From Blastomussa wellsi (taxonomy: Eukaryota; Cnidaria; Anthozoa; Scleractinia; Plerogyridae): DNA of 64,000 nt. Below the pieces are notes generated by a model. The model did not search any database and was not told where the DNA came from. It worked only from the letters and a program-made list of their open reading frames with translations. Location: the NCBI GenBank assembly GCA_947652115.1, contig OX393564.1:8315667-8379666 (forward strand), read 5' to 3'. This document shows positions 21,453 through 46,144 of this stretch, piece by piece (positions within the stretch are counted from its first letter, which is position 1; the number at the start of each line of letters is the position of its first letter). The position numbers and the translations under genes were made by a program.

Positions 21453-22259
21453 CACATTATGGTTTTAGGGTGTTTTTATAACGAACTTTTATAGTGCAAT
21501 TTTATTTCAATAAGAAAGAAGAAATTATAAGAAATTATACGATGACTCTTCGGCCAAGCTTCGCCAAACTTTAGTAACCATCACTTGAAACAAATGAGAA
21601 CATCAACAACAGACGTACAATGACTTTACTAGATAATACTAAGATAAAAACAAAGTATTTTTCTTTTATAATATGGCAACATTTTCTCTTTCAGGCTTAA
21701 AATATTTACGAACCTTGCCAGAAAACCTCAAAATTCAATCATGTTTAACGCTTAAAGCAAAATTTGCTCTATGTTTTCTTGTCATGAAACATTCAGAATT
21801 CTGTAGACAGCAAAAAAAAAAAAGCTATTTAGCGTTGTTAAAATTAATTGTGCAGCAAGCTGAGCTGGCAGTTTGGCATTGAACGAGTTTCGCTCGATGA
21901 AAACAAACTTCAGTTCGGCTGCCTGGATTCTTCGAGTTTCCGTAAATAAATTGCTCTTCATCTAGCCGAGAAGAGTGAGAATTTCCTTCATTGTTAGGCA
22001 TTTAAGCCATTTTTCCTTGTAGCGCTCAAGAACAGCAGATGGAAAATCCTCAACTGAGTCAATCGGAGCTTGAAGAGTTGCTAGCGAGCAAGTTGCGAAC
22101 AGTTGCATGGTTTTCAATTCTGATTGGCTGGCATCTTCACTTTCTTGTTTCTGATTGGTCCACGCGGCGGGCTAAAATATTTTAGCCAGCTTAATTTTCC
22201 ATTTTAGCCTCCAAAATGCGCCACAATGCCCGGTGAAATGCTTATAATGTAGGTTTTCG

Positions 22260-22356
22260 ACTGCAATCCTTTAGAGTTTCTACTACAACAATGAGACTAC
22301 TCGTGCGCCTCGTTGACTATTCGCCGATAGAAAACTCGGGCTCGTAGTGTAATTGT
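22260..22356. mobile_element. Fragment of the 41972-42408 palindromic family
   Basis: The string attcgccgatagaaaactcg, with gggctcgtagtgtaattgtt and the preceding gtgcgcctcgttgactatt, matches the end of the palindromic element at 41972-42408. Only one end is present. Between the DFFB stop and here (21453-22259) the sequence is AT-rich, with an AATAAA at 21946-21951 that could be a distal poly(A) signal. Confidence 0.6.
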
Positions 22357-22966
22357 TAGAGTGTTTTAGCAACTAGTACGGCAACGGCAACGAGGACGCC
22401 ACAAAACAATAGGTTTAATGAGCAGAAACAATCTTTCTGCACGTGCGTTTTATAGTTTTGTACATTTCTGTGCCTTCATCTGCTTAACAACCACGTGAAA
22501 TGAGCAGATTTTATGTTTTCTCGAGAACGTGAGCGCGAGTAAAGTGCGAGTGGCCTAATGGTTAGTGCGCTGGACTCCGGATCGGACGGTCCGGGTTCGA
22601 GCCTCTAGCCGGGTACTGCTTTGTGTTCTTGAGCAAGACACTTTACTCTCACAGTGCCTCTCTTCGCCCAGGTGTATAAATGGGTACCGGCAAATTTACT
22701 GCTGGGGGAGGGGGGGGGGGGGTAACCCTGCGATGGACAAACATCCCATCCAGGGGGGGAGTAGAAATACTCTCTGTCGCTTCAGCCTACAGAAACCGGG
22801 ATAAGCTCCGGCCTGATGGGCTACTAGGCCCGAATGCAGACTTTACCTTCCAAGTTAAACAAATTTCAATAATTGCCAAAGCGTCACAGAAACGAGAAGT
22901 TATATTTTAAAATGACGTTTTCCTTGCCGTCGCCGTCGTCGTTGCTAAAACTCCCTAGTGAGAAAG
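22357..22966. mobile_element. MITE of the gttttagcaac family, copy A, split by a SINE
   Basis: The left end gtgttttagcaactagtacg with ggcaacggcaacgag is inverted at the right end as cgccgtcgtcgttgctaaaa. The internal segments gcacgtgcgttttatagttt and gcgtcacagaaacgagaagt match the copy at 32294-32655. The SINE at 22544-22832 interrupts it. Confidence 0.8.
22544..22832 (+). mobile_element. tRNA-derived SINE, copy B (best preserved)
   Basis: The tRNA-like head has an A box (tggcctaatggttagtgcgc) and a B box (cggtccgggttcgagcc). The body has gagcaagacactttactctc, caggtgtataaatgggtacc and gaaaccgggataagctccgg. It is inserted in the MITE at 22357-22966. A G tract near 22706 may be a local expansion. 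Confidence 0.85.
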
Positions 22967-23373
22967 ATATCCGCGAGCACCTAAGCTAACAAACGTTGCT
23001 GTTCATAAAATCCCTTTTAGTTATAAAGTCATTGCTTTGCTTTATTGCGGGAAGAATTCTGTAGAGCCAAGCATAAATCAGGCGCGATACAATATAAAGG
23101 CAATTGTTTTTACGGTCCTTTTTTGGACTTTATTAAAAGCCAGATACTGCTGTGGCTGTCACCCGTACTGCTTAAAACTTAAGTACAATAGGTTTATTCA
23201 CTTAAATTATTTCTATGGAAATAGATATACCTGAAATCACCTGAAATCAATACAGCAAAGCTGTTCTCAGCTGAGACTCTAATGCTACACGCATGAAGGA
23301 AAGTTCTCTTACTGCTATTATATACTTCCTTAAGGAGAATATACATGTTCATCATGCTCAAGACTCGGGTCAA

Positions 23374-23803
23374 AGCCTGGTTTTCACTAGCGACGGATCG
23401 GAGCCATAAGCCCAGTTGCAGGCGTTATGATCAAGTGAAAATCATATCGAGGAAGTCGTAAGCAGAGTTCCCATTCCGCTTATGACTGCGTCGTTTACGA
23501 TATAGAGAAGACGAGATTGTTGGAGTCGCAAACAGAAGGGAAGCACTTGGAGTGCCTGAAACTAGCAATGTGATTGGTTTATTCTTTCGCTTCTGCTTGT
23601 GACTACGACAATCTAGTTTCACAAGATCGTAAGCGACGGAATCATAGCAGAATCGGCGGAAAATGGATTCTTCCGACTCCGATTCCGTCGCGCTTATGAC
23701 TCCGCTTTCAACTCCGATTTTCGAGTTTCACTACATGTGCGTCGTAAGCGCTCTTACGACTCCGCTTTCGATTCCGACTCCGTCGCTTGTGAAAACCAGG
23801 CTT
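23374..23803. mobile_element. MITE with agcctggttttcac termini
   Basis: The left end agcctggttttcactagcga and the right end tcgcttgtgaaaaccaggct are inverted. The interior is built from many short copies of gactccgattccgtcgc and cgtaagcg in both orientations. It is 430 bp and non-coding, between DFFB and the CUB/EGF gene. Confidence 0.8.
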
Positions 23804-23892
23804 ATCTGCCGCCATCAGTGACCTAGATTCCAGCAAATGTTTACCTTTGTGCTGGCTTAGTTTCCACTTGATGCTGTCTCTGTCTCCACAAT

Positions 23893-23898
23893 TTTATT
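23893..23898 (-). terminator. Poly(A) signal of the CUB/EGF/cadherin gene
   Basis: AATAAA on the minus strand, 131 bases after the stop codon at 24029-24031. It is well placed for 3' end formation. Confidence 0.5.
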
Positions 23899-24028
23899 GC
23901 GGATTGGTTGCGATAAAAGTAAGTTACTTTACTATCTACAGTCTATATGTTCTTTTCGACGGCTGTACAATCTACACTATACAACATTTTTTTGAAAATA
24001 GATACAGTTCCAATTCTGGATTGACGAA

Positions 24029-36018
<11,990 letters not shown>

Positions 36019-39000
36019 GGTTGACCAACGCTCTCCGGAAATCTAGTTATCGCATGTACAGTCCGAGTCTAACTGAACAGTGATATAGCTTGCGTATTTC
36101 ATAAATCATCTTTGATGGCGTTTGGCATTCCTTTCGAGGGTACATTTCCAGCCAATCAATAAAAACCATACGGCAAATATTCTTCCTGTATAAAGAGTGA
36201 GTATCACAATACATTACACAATACGAACTGTGGAATTGTATAATGAGATAATCAATTGGAGCTATTACGCACGATTACCGAAGTTTAGTTGTTGACAATC
36301 GTTCCAGTAAACTTTGGCCACTAATTGCACACTACAGCAGGAAGCGACAATTTTCCTTGCTTGAGTTTTAAAGATGTGGTTATCCTTTTAACACGTCGAA
36401 ACCTTTGCCGGTCCGCTCCGTAATTGCTGAAGAAACAAAAGTTAATCTAATCGCCTCCAAATGTACCTTGAGATGAGAAAATCAGTTAAGTGAACTAAAT
36501 TTAGTTCATACTAAATTGCCAGACACTTAAAGAGCACCCAAACGCTGCCGAGAAAGGAAACCCAATCTTATAGCTTTGGCCTTAAGAGTTCGAGAGCAAC
36601 CCCAATTCATCAAAGTCAAAAACAGGCAACGTGAAACGCAACCACCGCTTTTATCATAGGCGGCACACTTTAAAATTAAGAGCATGTTGAATGTTTTATC
36701 GTTTTATTACAAATTTTTGATTTTACCGCTCGCTTCTTATTATTTGAGATAAAGGTCGTCCTTTCTTAAAACTGTTGCGCATGTTTAAGTTTCTTTCTAC
36801 TTTTGGGCATCGACACTCAAATACTTTAATTCCATATCTTCTTAGACATTGCATTAGGATAAAATTTAGCCTCTATCCTCTTTTTCTTGCGGTTGTTCGT
36901 TGACACTTTTAATTCCAATGATAGCGACGACTGTAAAAACAGTTTATTTTGAAAGGCTTCTTACAGCCAGTATTTGTTTTCGCCACACGTTCCAATGGGC
37001 TTTTATATAGCTCTAACGCAGTGGCAGCTGCCATATGATGGCCACAAAGGGCAAGAAACATTTCTTTTTATCAGAAGAGCAACCCAGTGGTGTGTAATAT
37101 TTCGTCTAAACGACTGCATAAAGACGATATGGGTGACATTCGTGTTTTCATGAACTATCCAACAGGGGGATTAAGTTTTCGCCAAGAAGTCTGCATGCAT
37201 TACATAGTGTCACACCTCGCTGTTTGAAAGTACAAATCATAAATCATGTCCATATGAGCTGAAAAGACAGTTTTCATCGAGCAGGATTTCAACAAAGGCA
37301 CTTAAAATACGCCAATTGCAAACTGGGAAGTTATGTAAACAATGCCGGTGGTGGTGGTGCATGTTAAAAAAAGAAAAGAAAGCTACAATGGTCTACAATA
37401 GCAATGGGCATTTTTTTTCGGAAGAAATAAGAATAATTTAGAACAATTTATCGCCGTCATCTTCCCTCCAATGATCGCTTTCGCAAGCCGTACACAATTT
37501 TTATTAAGAAAATACGGGCCTCTTCGATGAACACCTGTGTCGACTGGATAACAGCTAAAATGAAAATCCTGGTTTCAGTTTCTCAGTTTGGTCTACTGAA
37601 TGCATTGTTTACAAGACCAGGCAACTAGAACACATAAGTAAACATGGAAGACTTTATTAAGACTCGCTACCTATTCCACGTGTTCTCGCTGTGTATTCTA
37701 AGGTTTCTTCGTCTATTTATTAAAATATTGATCTGTAGGAAAAAACGAAAACATGGTGATTAAAGGACTTCGATAAATTGAAACATTGCTTATTTGTGGT
37801 GAAACGTTTGTGCGTGTACTTTCCACGAAGATTCGGAAAGGAAAGCCGAGGCATGTTTGCGGTTGTTCGCGCGTGTGCATTTCATGTAAAATATACCGTT
37901 TATATAATTAAGCAGTTAACAGATATCAATTAGACAAACAAACGGCAATTAATGGTCATCTAACGATCTGACCTAATCTGTAAACTGCCAGTCCGTCGCC
38001 TATGAAACGCAGCGGGCTCTTTACCCGAAGCCAAAGGGACGCTACATTTTGTTTTAGTTGGCTCGATATCGATGTGAAAGGAAACAAGCAAATAGCTATC
38101 CAATTCGCAGATAGGGAAACAATAATTCAAGTACGTGCCATCAAACCGTAAGGTTAAGCCCTAAGCTGAAATAAACCCAAAATAAAGTGCGGTTTTGACA
38201 AGACACTTTCACGCCTTGTTTTCACGTGTTCTTCATAATTGCATCACTGTATTTAATGTCAAATGAATTCGAGTGGTACACCAAGATCATCTACAAAGTG
38301 GTAATGAATTTAGTTTGATTTGAAATACCGTTATCCTTTACAAAAGTTCATGATCTCTAAACATCTGTCTGTGAGTCGCCGATCTACTTTGACTAGAAGT
38401 GGCAGCCTTGGCGTCTCGTGAAAGGCGCCAGTGAGTTGGTAACCGTACTGGTGTCAAAATTTCTCGGCGCCAACGCAGTCATTGTCACCGTGTTTAATTG
38501 CTAGGGATCTCATTAGCACGTGCACAACAAGCAATATACATTCTGCCACTTTAATTAATAAGCGCATCACTTAATCCGGCCAGAATCCAACCAGTATTGC
38601 ACTGTGTTATGATCAGATTTGGAAATGTGCTTTGTCCACGCGGTACTCATTTCTACACCACATTTTGTTATCAGAGCTTGACACTTAAGACAACTGTGCC
38701 CTTGCAGCAACTAGTGTCCATAAAGGTGTTCCCTGCAGTCGATAATTTCTAACGAATGCACGATGCGCTGTACAGCAATTGCCGAGAAGCCCTTGATTTC
38801 ACCACACATCTTTGAAAGCACGAGAAACACCTCAGGCATCCGGAATAACCAAAACAAGATGGCGGCGTATAAAACCGTAACAGTGTCTATATCATATCAT
38901 ATCCTGTCCATAATATTCGCTGGCGCAATCAGCTCTGTTAGGCCCAATCCTTTCATAAGCGTAAAATCTTCCAAGGCCTAATGATCTAACAATGGAACCC

Positions 39001-41117
39001 ATCTCTAAACAAAGAAATTCACTGCTACATAGCGAAACTGTTCCCATCGGGAATTACTTGACAGATATTTGAAATACTCAATTAGCGGGAGGTCTTTTCT
39101 TTCCCTTAACATTACTATAATGTCGAAAACGTTCGGTTTTAACTTTTAACTAATTTTTAGCCTTGTAAATATTAGTCATATTGTATCCTTTATCATAAAA
39201 TGAGAAACCGGCAATGACCTTTATATTTGTAATACAACCCAGCTTGGGTCATTTTTGTACACTACAAACTTGGTTTTGGGAGGCGCTGTGTCCTAATGGA
39301 TAGCGCGCTGGACCCTGGCTCCGAGCCGCGGCACTGTGTTGTGTTCTTAGACAAGACACTTAACAGTCGCATGGCCTCTCTACACCCAGGTGTATAAATG
39401 GGTACCGGCAAAATAATACTGGGGTAACCCTGCGATGGACTAGCATCCCATCCAGGGGGAGTAGACATATTCCTTGCCGCTTATATGTCACAGAAACCGG
39501 GATAAGCTCCAGCAGTATGGGCCACTTTGGCACGAGGCTTTCCTTATATATTATGCAATCCTGGTTTTAATTTTCACTAATATAACATATTTAGTATAGA
39601 TATCAGGCGTTCGTTAGCTTTGGAAAAGGTATGAATTACGCCGTTTAACCAAACATTGCCCTCAAAATCACCATAACATATCAATCCAATGTAAAGATTT
39701 TTTTTAGCAAATTTACCTTTTCTCAGTTATCGTTATTTCATTCCTTTTTGCTTCGTTTATGACTTTTCTTGTGAGCTGATCATCAGTCAGTGACATTGAT
39801 AGAAACTATTCGGGAAGATACGGCACATTTCCGAATCAGTCAAAAAGAGGACTGAAAACAAAAACAATTAAAACTCTTAGTATAGCCAGCTAAAGGAAAT
39901 TCCTAAAAGCTAGGGCATAGACTGCGACGATTATTGTAGATCTCAAGAACGACGAGTACTAATTACTGTTCAATATTTATTTTCAACAATTCTTTTCTTT
40001 AAAAGATCAGTTTCGTTTTTGCTCAACCAACTGGCTAGTCGCGTTTTTTTTCTGATGAAGCATAGAGAAGCTTGCCATACCGTATTTTACGAGGAGAAAG
40101 AAAAGCAATATTCCAGTCAAGCTATCAACGGCGGGTTAATTACGTTAAAAGAGCACCATATCCCGATCGATAGAAAATTAAATTACACACAACATAAGAG
40201 AATTGCGACGGTGAGAAAAAGTGTATTGATTCTTGAGAGCACTGCTTCAAGTTCGTCATCCCCCAAATCACATTAACCTGCCTGACAAATCAATTACCTA
40301 AAACTAATGAGATAAATCTTTTAATCGACAGGTGAACTGCATTATACAACCACAAAACCACTAACTCAGAACGCCTTCTTCGATGGAAAATTCGTTCTGT
40401 GGTCTTTTCCATTTCACACGCTATTATGAGACGGAAATTGAACACACTATATTGAAGCACGAACTACAATGAAATCTTTTGAATGACGACGAGTCAAGCC
40501 GGCGTCGTATAAATGCTTATTTCATGAGTGAAATGGCAGTTTAACTTGTTGCCACCTTGTTTACGCCTTAATTGTCCTTATTAGTTACAGAGGTGATGTT
40601 TTAATGTTCTTTTTGGATGGCAGTCCTCCAGTCGGTCGGCGCGCGGTATACGCGAATAATTAATTACACTGCTCATCAACAAGGGGAAAAAAGAATATAG
40701 TCTTTCAAAGAGTCATTAATGGTTATTACTTTCACTCTCTTGCTTTGCTTAATATTTTCTTTTGCACAACTTTTGCCAAAAGTGACACCGACCACTTGCG
40801 GCCCCTTGTTTGAAGGTGCTATTTGCGACACGCGCCTTGCATCGTCCACATCTTGAAAACTTTCTGTGAACGGCACCCTCTGATTATAAAGGGCATTAGC
40901 TTTTTGGTTTTGTGCTTGGAGTTTCGTTTCTGCGCACGGTAGCTTTTCTAGATGTAATTGTAACTGATTATTAAGAAATTGAGAACATCATCAAACTTTA
41001 GATGTCGTCTAGACGTAATATTATTACAGTAATCATTAATCACAAGGGACCCTCAAAATGACAAGGTTCCTTGTTTTCAACTATTCCAGGATTTCTAAAA
41101 ATCCTGCTGTAAAGCTC
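36019..41117. other. Largely featureless intergenic region
   Basis: This lies upstream of the CUB/EGF gene, so the first few hundred bases should hold its promoter. No TATA box in the right orientation is visible. A SINE lies at 39278-39528. Otherwise I find no open frame with a domain, no inverted-repeat element and no RNA gene. It is the emptiest 5 kb of the window. Confidence 0.5.
39278..39528 (+). mobile_element. tRNA-derived SINE, copy D
   Basis: It has the head tgtcctaatggatagcgcgc and the body caggtgtataaatgggtacc, cctgcgatggactagcatcc and gaaaccgggataagctccag. The B-box part is degraded (ctggctccgagccgc). Confidence 0.8.
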
Positions 41118-41694
41118 TTAAGGACGGTCGCGCAAAAATTTTCTGCCGTTCATTTTTTTTCTGAAACTCTCACCACTGTAAGATAATGAGCAACTGATGT
41201 CAGAAATGTAAAAATGATTGGGGGTCACTGACTTCGTTTTGGAGAAAAATCGCGCTTCTTTAGCGAATACGGCTACAGTGTCTGTAAGCACAGAAATATT
41301 GCAAATAAATCTTTGAAATGAACGTGTCTCTGCTAAATGTTGTTTAAATGGACCCATTCAATTGGTGTGGTTCCTTAAAGAATAAATTCGCATTTAGCGA
41401 CCACATTTGCACTCGCATATAACAGCCGCAAGATGACAGGATTCGATGTCCTGTGGGCAGAAAACTTTAAAATTTCCCACATTGATTTTTCGTTCATTTT
41501 TTTACAATCTGTCGAGAATTTTAAATAAAATCAGTTCAAGGAAAAAAAGTAGGGGTCACCGACCATTTAAGAGAATAAACTACCAGCAAAGCTACGAAAC
41601 GGCTTCTGGCCCTTTGTTTTTCGATGGATAACGTGCGTGACGAATTCCGTGCGCAGTAACGATGCGCACAAAAAAATAGCGCGAACGTCCTTAA
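41118..41694 (+). mobile_element. TTAA-flanked MITE, copy 2
   Basis: 577 bp from ttaaggacggtcgcgc to gcgcgaacgtccttaa. Its internal segments (ctgaaactctcaccactg, ggggtcaccgaccatttaag, ctacgaaacggcttctgg) match copy 3 at 53791-54427 and, inverted, copy 1 at 1500-2109. Confidence 0.85.
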
Positions 41695-41971
41695 AAGGAG
41701 AACTCGGCTAGTCGTTAAATATATGTACGTCACCTAGCTAGTTCACAGTCATCTCTGGGAGACTATATATCGGAACCCAATTGTGTTTGTAATGCCATGC
41801 ATCCAGGTTATATTGAACTCAACGACGACCAAAGTTGCAAGATCCAATTAACGATCCACTACATAAAGGCTATGCACAAACAAGTGTTCCAAACCAAGAT
41901 TGTCTGAAGGAACGTTGCGATAATTCAGATTGTACTTCAATTCATTTCTAATAGCTAAAGTTGTGTTTTAT

Positions 41972-42003
<32 letters not shown>

Positions 42004-42011
42004 TGAGCGAA

Positions 42012-42047
<36 letters not shown>

Positions 42048-42408
42048 GACACTCTAAAGAATTGCATTCCAAAAGCTACCATTTTATGTATTTTAAAGCG
42101 AAAAATCAAGAAAAATCTTGTCTTCAAAGAGCAACGCGCGTGCGATTGTAGAAACTTAGCTGTGTTCTATTGGAAATTCTTGAATCTGATTGGTTCTCCG
42201 ACTGTTTTGTATTCGCCGATAGAAAACGATCGCGTGCGCGTTGCTCTTGAAAATACATAAAATGGTAGCTTTTGGAATGAAGTCCTGTAGAGTTTCTACT
42301 AAAACAATTAGACTGCTCGCCCTCGTTTTCTATGAGCGATAGTCAACTCCGCTGCGCCTCGTTGACTATTTGCTCATAGAAAACTCGGACTCGTAGTCTA
42401 ATTGTTAA
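41972..42408. mobile_element. Nested palindromic fold-back element
   Basis: The outer arms ttaacaattagactacgagc and ctcgtagtctaattgttaa enclose a second inverted pair (ccaaaagctaccattttatg with cataaaatggtagcttttgg) and inner copies of gaaaacgagggcgag. Positions 42409-42480 carry another inverted piece of its interior (gagaaccaatcagattcaag). A fragment of the family lies at 22260-22356. Confidence 0.8.
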
Positions 42409-42678
42409 ATAGAAAACAGTGGGAGAACCAATCAGATTCAAGCATTTCCAATAGAACACAGCTGAGTTTCTACTAATATCATATATCATAACCCGGCAAC
42501 TGTTGCCTCCAATGTTTCTTAATTTGTTCCCAACAAGTAGTCAAGTACACAGAACTTTATGGCACTAGATCAGCCAGTTGTTATCGATAACATCACTGAA
42601 AGTGAAGGTGAAGAATGACAATCGCAGTTAATTTCCAATTTAAGCAATTCGGGAAAGAAGAAGCCTGAAAAAAATCGG

Positions 42679-42750
42679 GGCTTCAACGGGGTTCGAAGCC
42701 GTGGCCTCCGCGATACCGGTGCGATGCTCTACCAACTGAGCTATGAAGCC
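42679..42750 (-). tRNA. tRNA-Thr(GGT)-like sequence, possibly a pseudogene
   Basis: The minus strand folds as a 72-nt cloverleaf. The 7-bp acceptor stem is GGCTTCA/TGAAGCC. The D-arm is AGCTCAGTTGGTAGAGC, and the T-loop is TTCGAAC. The anticodon loop reads CCGGTAT, with GGT at the anticodon position. Odd points are C instead of the usual T at position 33, an A-C mismatch closing the anticodon stem, and a C-C mismatch where G53-C61 is expected. These suggest a pseudogene or a tRNA-like repeat unit. The neighbouring sequence to 43680 shows no gene. Confidence 0.6.
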
Positions 42751-45566
42751 ACACGTTGGGAGCGACAAATCTTAAACAGTTTTCAATACTCTACCAAGGT
42801 CCTAAACTTTGGAATTCTCTGCCAATATCCATCACTGGTTCAACAAGCTTCCATACTTTTAAGAAAAAAAATGATCGAATTTTTAATGAAATGATTCTAC
42901 AAATATATTGATAACCGAGGTGGCCTCCTTTTATAAGCCTGGTGGTTTCTTGGAGGTCTCCTTGCCTTACCAATTCCGCTCGAATTGTAAAATAATAATA
43001 ATCATTCACAATGTGGCGAATAAATAAATGATGATGATGATTCTATCAGGCCTACTTTCAGGAGGCCTTTCATTTCTTGTCATACCCCTTCTTTTTCTCA
43101 ATCTGTCTTTTCTAGCATGGATTTCCGTCTTGCAACATTTCCTTTATTTTAACCCTGTCTTCCTCCTCAATTCAGTCTCAGGTTCTGTTCACTATATTTG
43201 TTTCCAAATGTCACTGAGGCGATAAATACTGCTTTTTGCCTGGAGTTCAGTTCCCTTTTCTCAAATGCAATAGTGAGTCGTCCAAAGAAATGGTAACAAT
43301 AACTATTGAAAATCAAACGAAGATCAACAAAAACTTTTGAAACGTTCTTAGTGCAGTTTCCTGTGCTGATTGCTATTATAATTACAACCCGTGACGAATT
43401 TTTGAGCCTTTGACGTCACTTTCTCCGAATCACAGCCAAGCCTTGGAACACAGCAAATTAATGGCGGCCGTACATTTTCGGAATTAAAAGTTTAAAAATT
43501 ATGTCTTCTCATGTCCAGAATGGATCGAAATATGGCAAGATGATTAAGAAAGTGCCATTGCACTCGAAAAGTTATGACAACCACTTTCGTCTCAGGGCAC
43601 TTTAAGCCTTCTGTAAAGCAAAATCGTTAAGCTCTTTGGGGCCGACCATTTAACTTTTGAGGGTGGGAGGGGGTGGGGTGTGGGTGATTTTGAAAAAAAA
43701 TTCCTAAGAGCGCTTGCCAGAAGAAAAAAATTGCGTGCAGCACAAATGGAGGAAAGAACATTCTTGCACGGCTCTAAGAATACAGAACATTGGGAAGGAC
43801 AAATATCCTGCCCACCAGGTTTCCAGAAAAAAAAATTGCTGACCAGAAATTACCCACCCATGTAGTGTACGAAAGGTACGTCTTTAAAACGCGTGTGCAG
43901 CAAAACGAAGAATCTAGCAACGTAAGAAGATTACCAAAGTTGGCCGCATCGTGCGAATACAGTGAACTGACCGATGAATTTTTTACGAGATAGGCTAGTC
44001 ATCAAAGGATCAAGGTGATACAGTCCGGTTGTTGAGAGAAAAGAAACGATACAAATGTGCGCATCGAGCGAAGTCGTGTCCAAGCAAATGAATGCAATTC
44101 AAGGCGCAGAAGAAAAGCAGACGGAAGAAGTGAAGAAGTTTGGCGAAAGAAAGAAGAGAACCTTGAAGAAAAGAAGAGGAAAAACCGTCTAAGCCAAAGA
44201 ACAAAACCGAGAAGACGAAACGTGATCCTGAAAAGAAATGCAGATACCGTGATCGTAAGCAACGTCATGAAAAAATGGACGGAGTACGTGTCTGGCGTTC
44301 GGACAAACTTGCAGCAAATGTCAAAAGAAGGGTCATTTCTCGCCTCTGTGCCTCTATTCCAATAAAGTGCACCGATTTGAGGATAGTCAGGAGTCTAGTT
44401 CAGATGAGAGCTTCCTGAGAGTGGAAACTGTCTTTCGTACAAACAAAGACAAGACAGTGGTTTGCAGATATCAGCTTCTTCAAATCAGCCCAGGAAGAGT
44501 TCTTGACGACTTTGTCATGTCAATTAGACACCGGAGCTACCTGCAATGTACTCTGTTTGGACGATCTTTGAGCCATTACACAATAGGGAGATGCACCCAT
44601 GAGCAACTCCTCCGTGAAGTTGAAGCTATTTGGTGGTTTAACAATGAAGCCAATGGGGGAGAGTGATCTGCATATAAAGCACAAAGGTGTAAGGCAGATT
44701 CTTAAATTTCAAGTTATTAAAGACAAGTGTAAGCCGTTGCTGTCAGCAGGAATATCTATGAAAAGTTGCAGCTCGTACAGTCAAATGTCAGTTTTACAGA
44801 TATGGTCCATCAACTGAATGACAGTCTGGTTCAAGAGCCTCTGTCAAAGGAAGAATTGATGAACAAATATCAAAACGTGTTCAGTGGACTAGGGCACATC
44901 GGAGATGCAAAAAATAGCCTTACAAAAGGATGTGAAGAAGAAGATCATAGAGTTAGAAGAGAAAGGGGTTTTCACGAAAGTAGTGTAGCCCTCAGAATGG
45001 ATAAGCAGCATGGTAGTAGTAGCCAAACCACAGAAAATACGAATTTGATTAGACCCGAAGGATTTAAACCGCACCATTCAGTGTCCCAAGTTCCAAATGC
45101 CAACTCTAGAGGAACTTTTGCCTGAGCTAAGCAAAGCTAGAATCTTCAGTTCATTTGATGCAAAGGATGGATTCTACCAAGTTAGTCTGAATTAAGAGAG
45201 CAGCAAATTAACTATTTTCTGGACACCCATAGGGAGATATCGATATCTCTATATTACAAACCGGGTTATATTACAAACCACTTGTCAAGAGCATAATTAA
45301 TGTGAAAGAACCAAGCCAGAGAAATCTTTCCAAGTGTTCTCCTTGGAGTTAGAGAACCTAAACCCAATGCAAGCTCTCAAGGTGATTCCAGAGAGATCAG
45401 AGCAGATGCAGTGTTGTACGGGACAGGACGAAACACTACAAACCTTGAAGACCACAGTTCTGACTGTTTGGCTATTGCGAAATGAGCATGCTCCCATCAA
45501 CACCAGAGAGCACTGGACATATCGCGATGTCAAGAGTCGTCATACCTCGTGTCATGAAACCTGAAG

Positions 45567-45949
45567 TTAAAGGGGCATTGACCCGGGAATTTTTTGCCTT
45601 TTTTGGATCAATTCTGCCACAATTACTGATTTCATGTTATTGTGCACAAAATGCTCCAACGGACTGACACCAAGTTGAATTCAGACGAAATTTTAGCAGA
45701 GAAAGCCGCCCATATTATTTTTTGGGCGATGTTTTCAATGCATAGCTTAAAAATTTGAAAAGCATGGCAATGTTTTTCAAATTACAATCCATTTCAATCC
45801 TCGTCATCTGTGACAGCATGCAAGAATCAATAGTACTATAGTCTTCAGCAACATTATTAGACCATTATTATCAGGTTTTCCATGTTGCATCGACAGCTCC
45901 TTTAAGCTTTTTGAAAATAACCTTTAACAGCGTGACAATGCCCCTTTAA
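45567..45949. mobile_element. TTAA-flanked MITE inserted in the gypsy element
   Basis: The ends ttaaaggggcattgac and gtgacaatgcccctttaa are inverted, flanking 383 bp of non-coding DNA. The gypsy sequence before (cgtgtcatgaaacctgaag) continues directly after (ctccagaatccatgccagtc), so the insertion is clean with a TTAA target. Confidence 0.85.
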
Positions 45950-46073
45950 CTCCAGAATCCATGCCAGTCATCTGGGAGTTGAAACATGTCTCCATAAAGC
46001 CCGAGACACAGTCTTTTGGCCTAACATGAAAGTCGAAGTACGGGACCACATCAAACAATGTGCTGGTCTGAAG

Positions 46074-46144
46074 TGTCAGACGTTTTCTCGCCCTAATCCC
46101 CTGAGGCGCGTTCGAAGGGGATTAGGGCGGAAATACGTCTGACA
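46074..46144. mobile_element. 71-bp palindromic insertion in the gypsy integrase region
   Basis: The arms tgtcagacgttttctcgccc / gggcggaaatacgtctgaca extend to about 29 bp with few mismatches around a 13-base loop. It interrupts the gypsy integrase zinc-finger region between QCAG and CTICSEF. Confidence 0.8.

Noticed and set aside
22544..22620. tRNA gene at the head of the SINE
   Set aside because: A and B boxes are present but no complete cloverleaf can be formed, and the sequence continues into the SINE body shared with three other loci.
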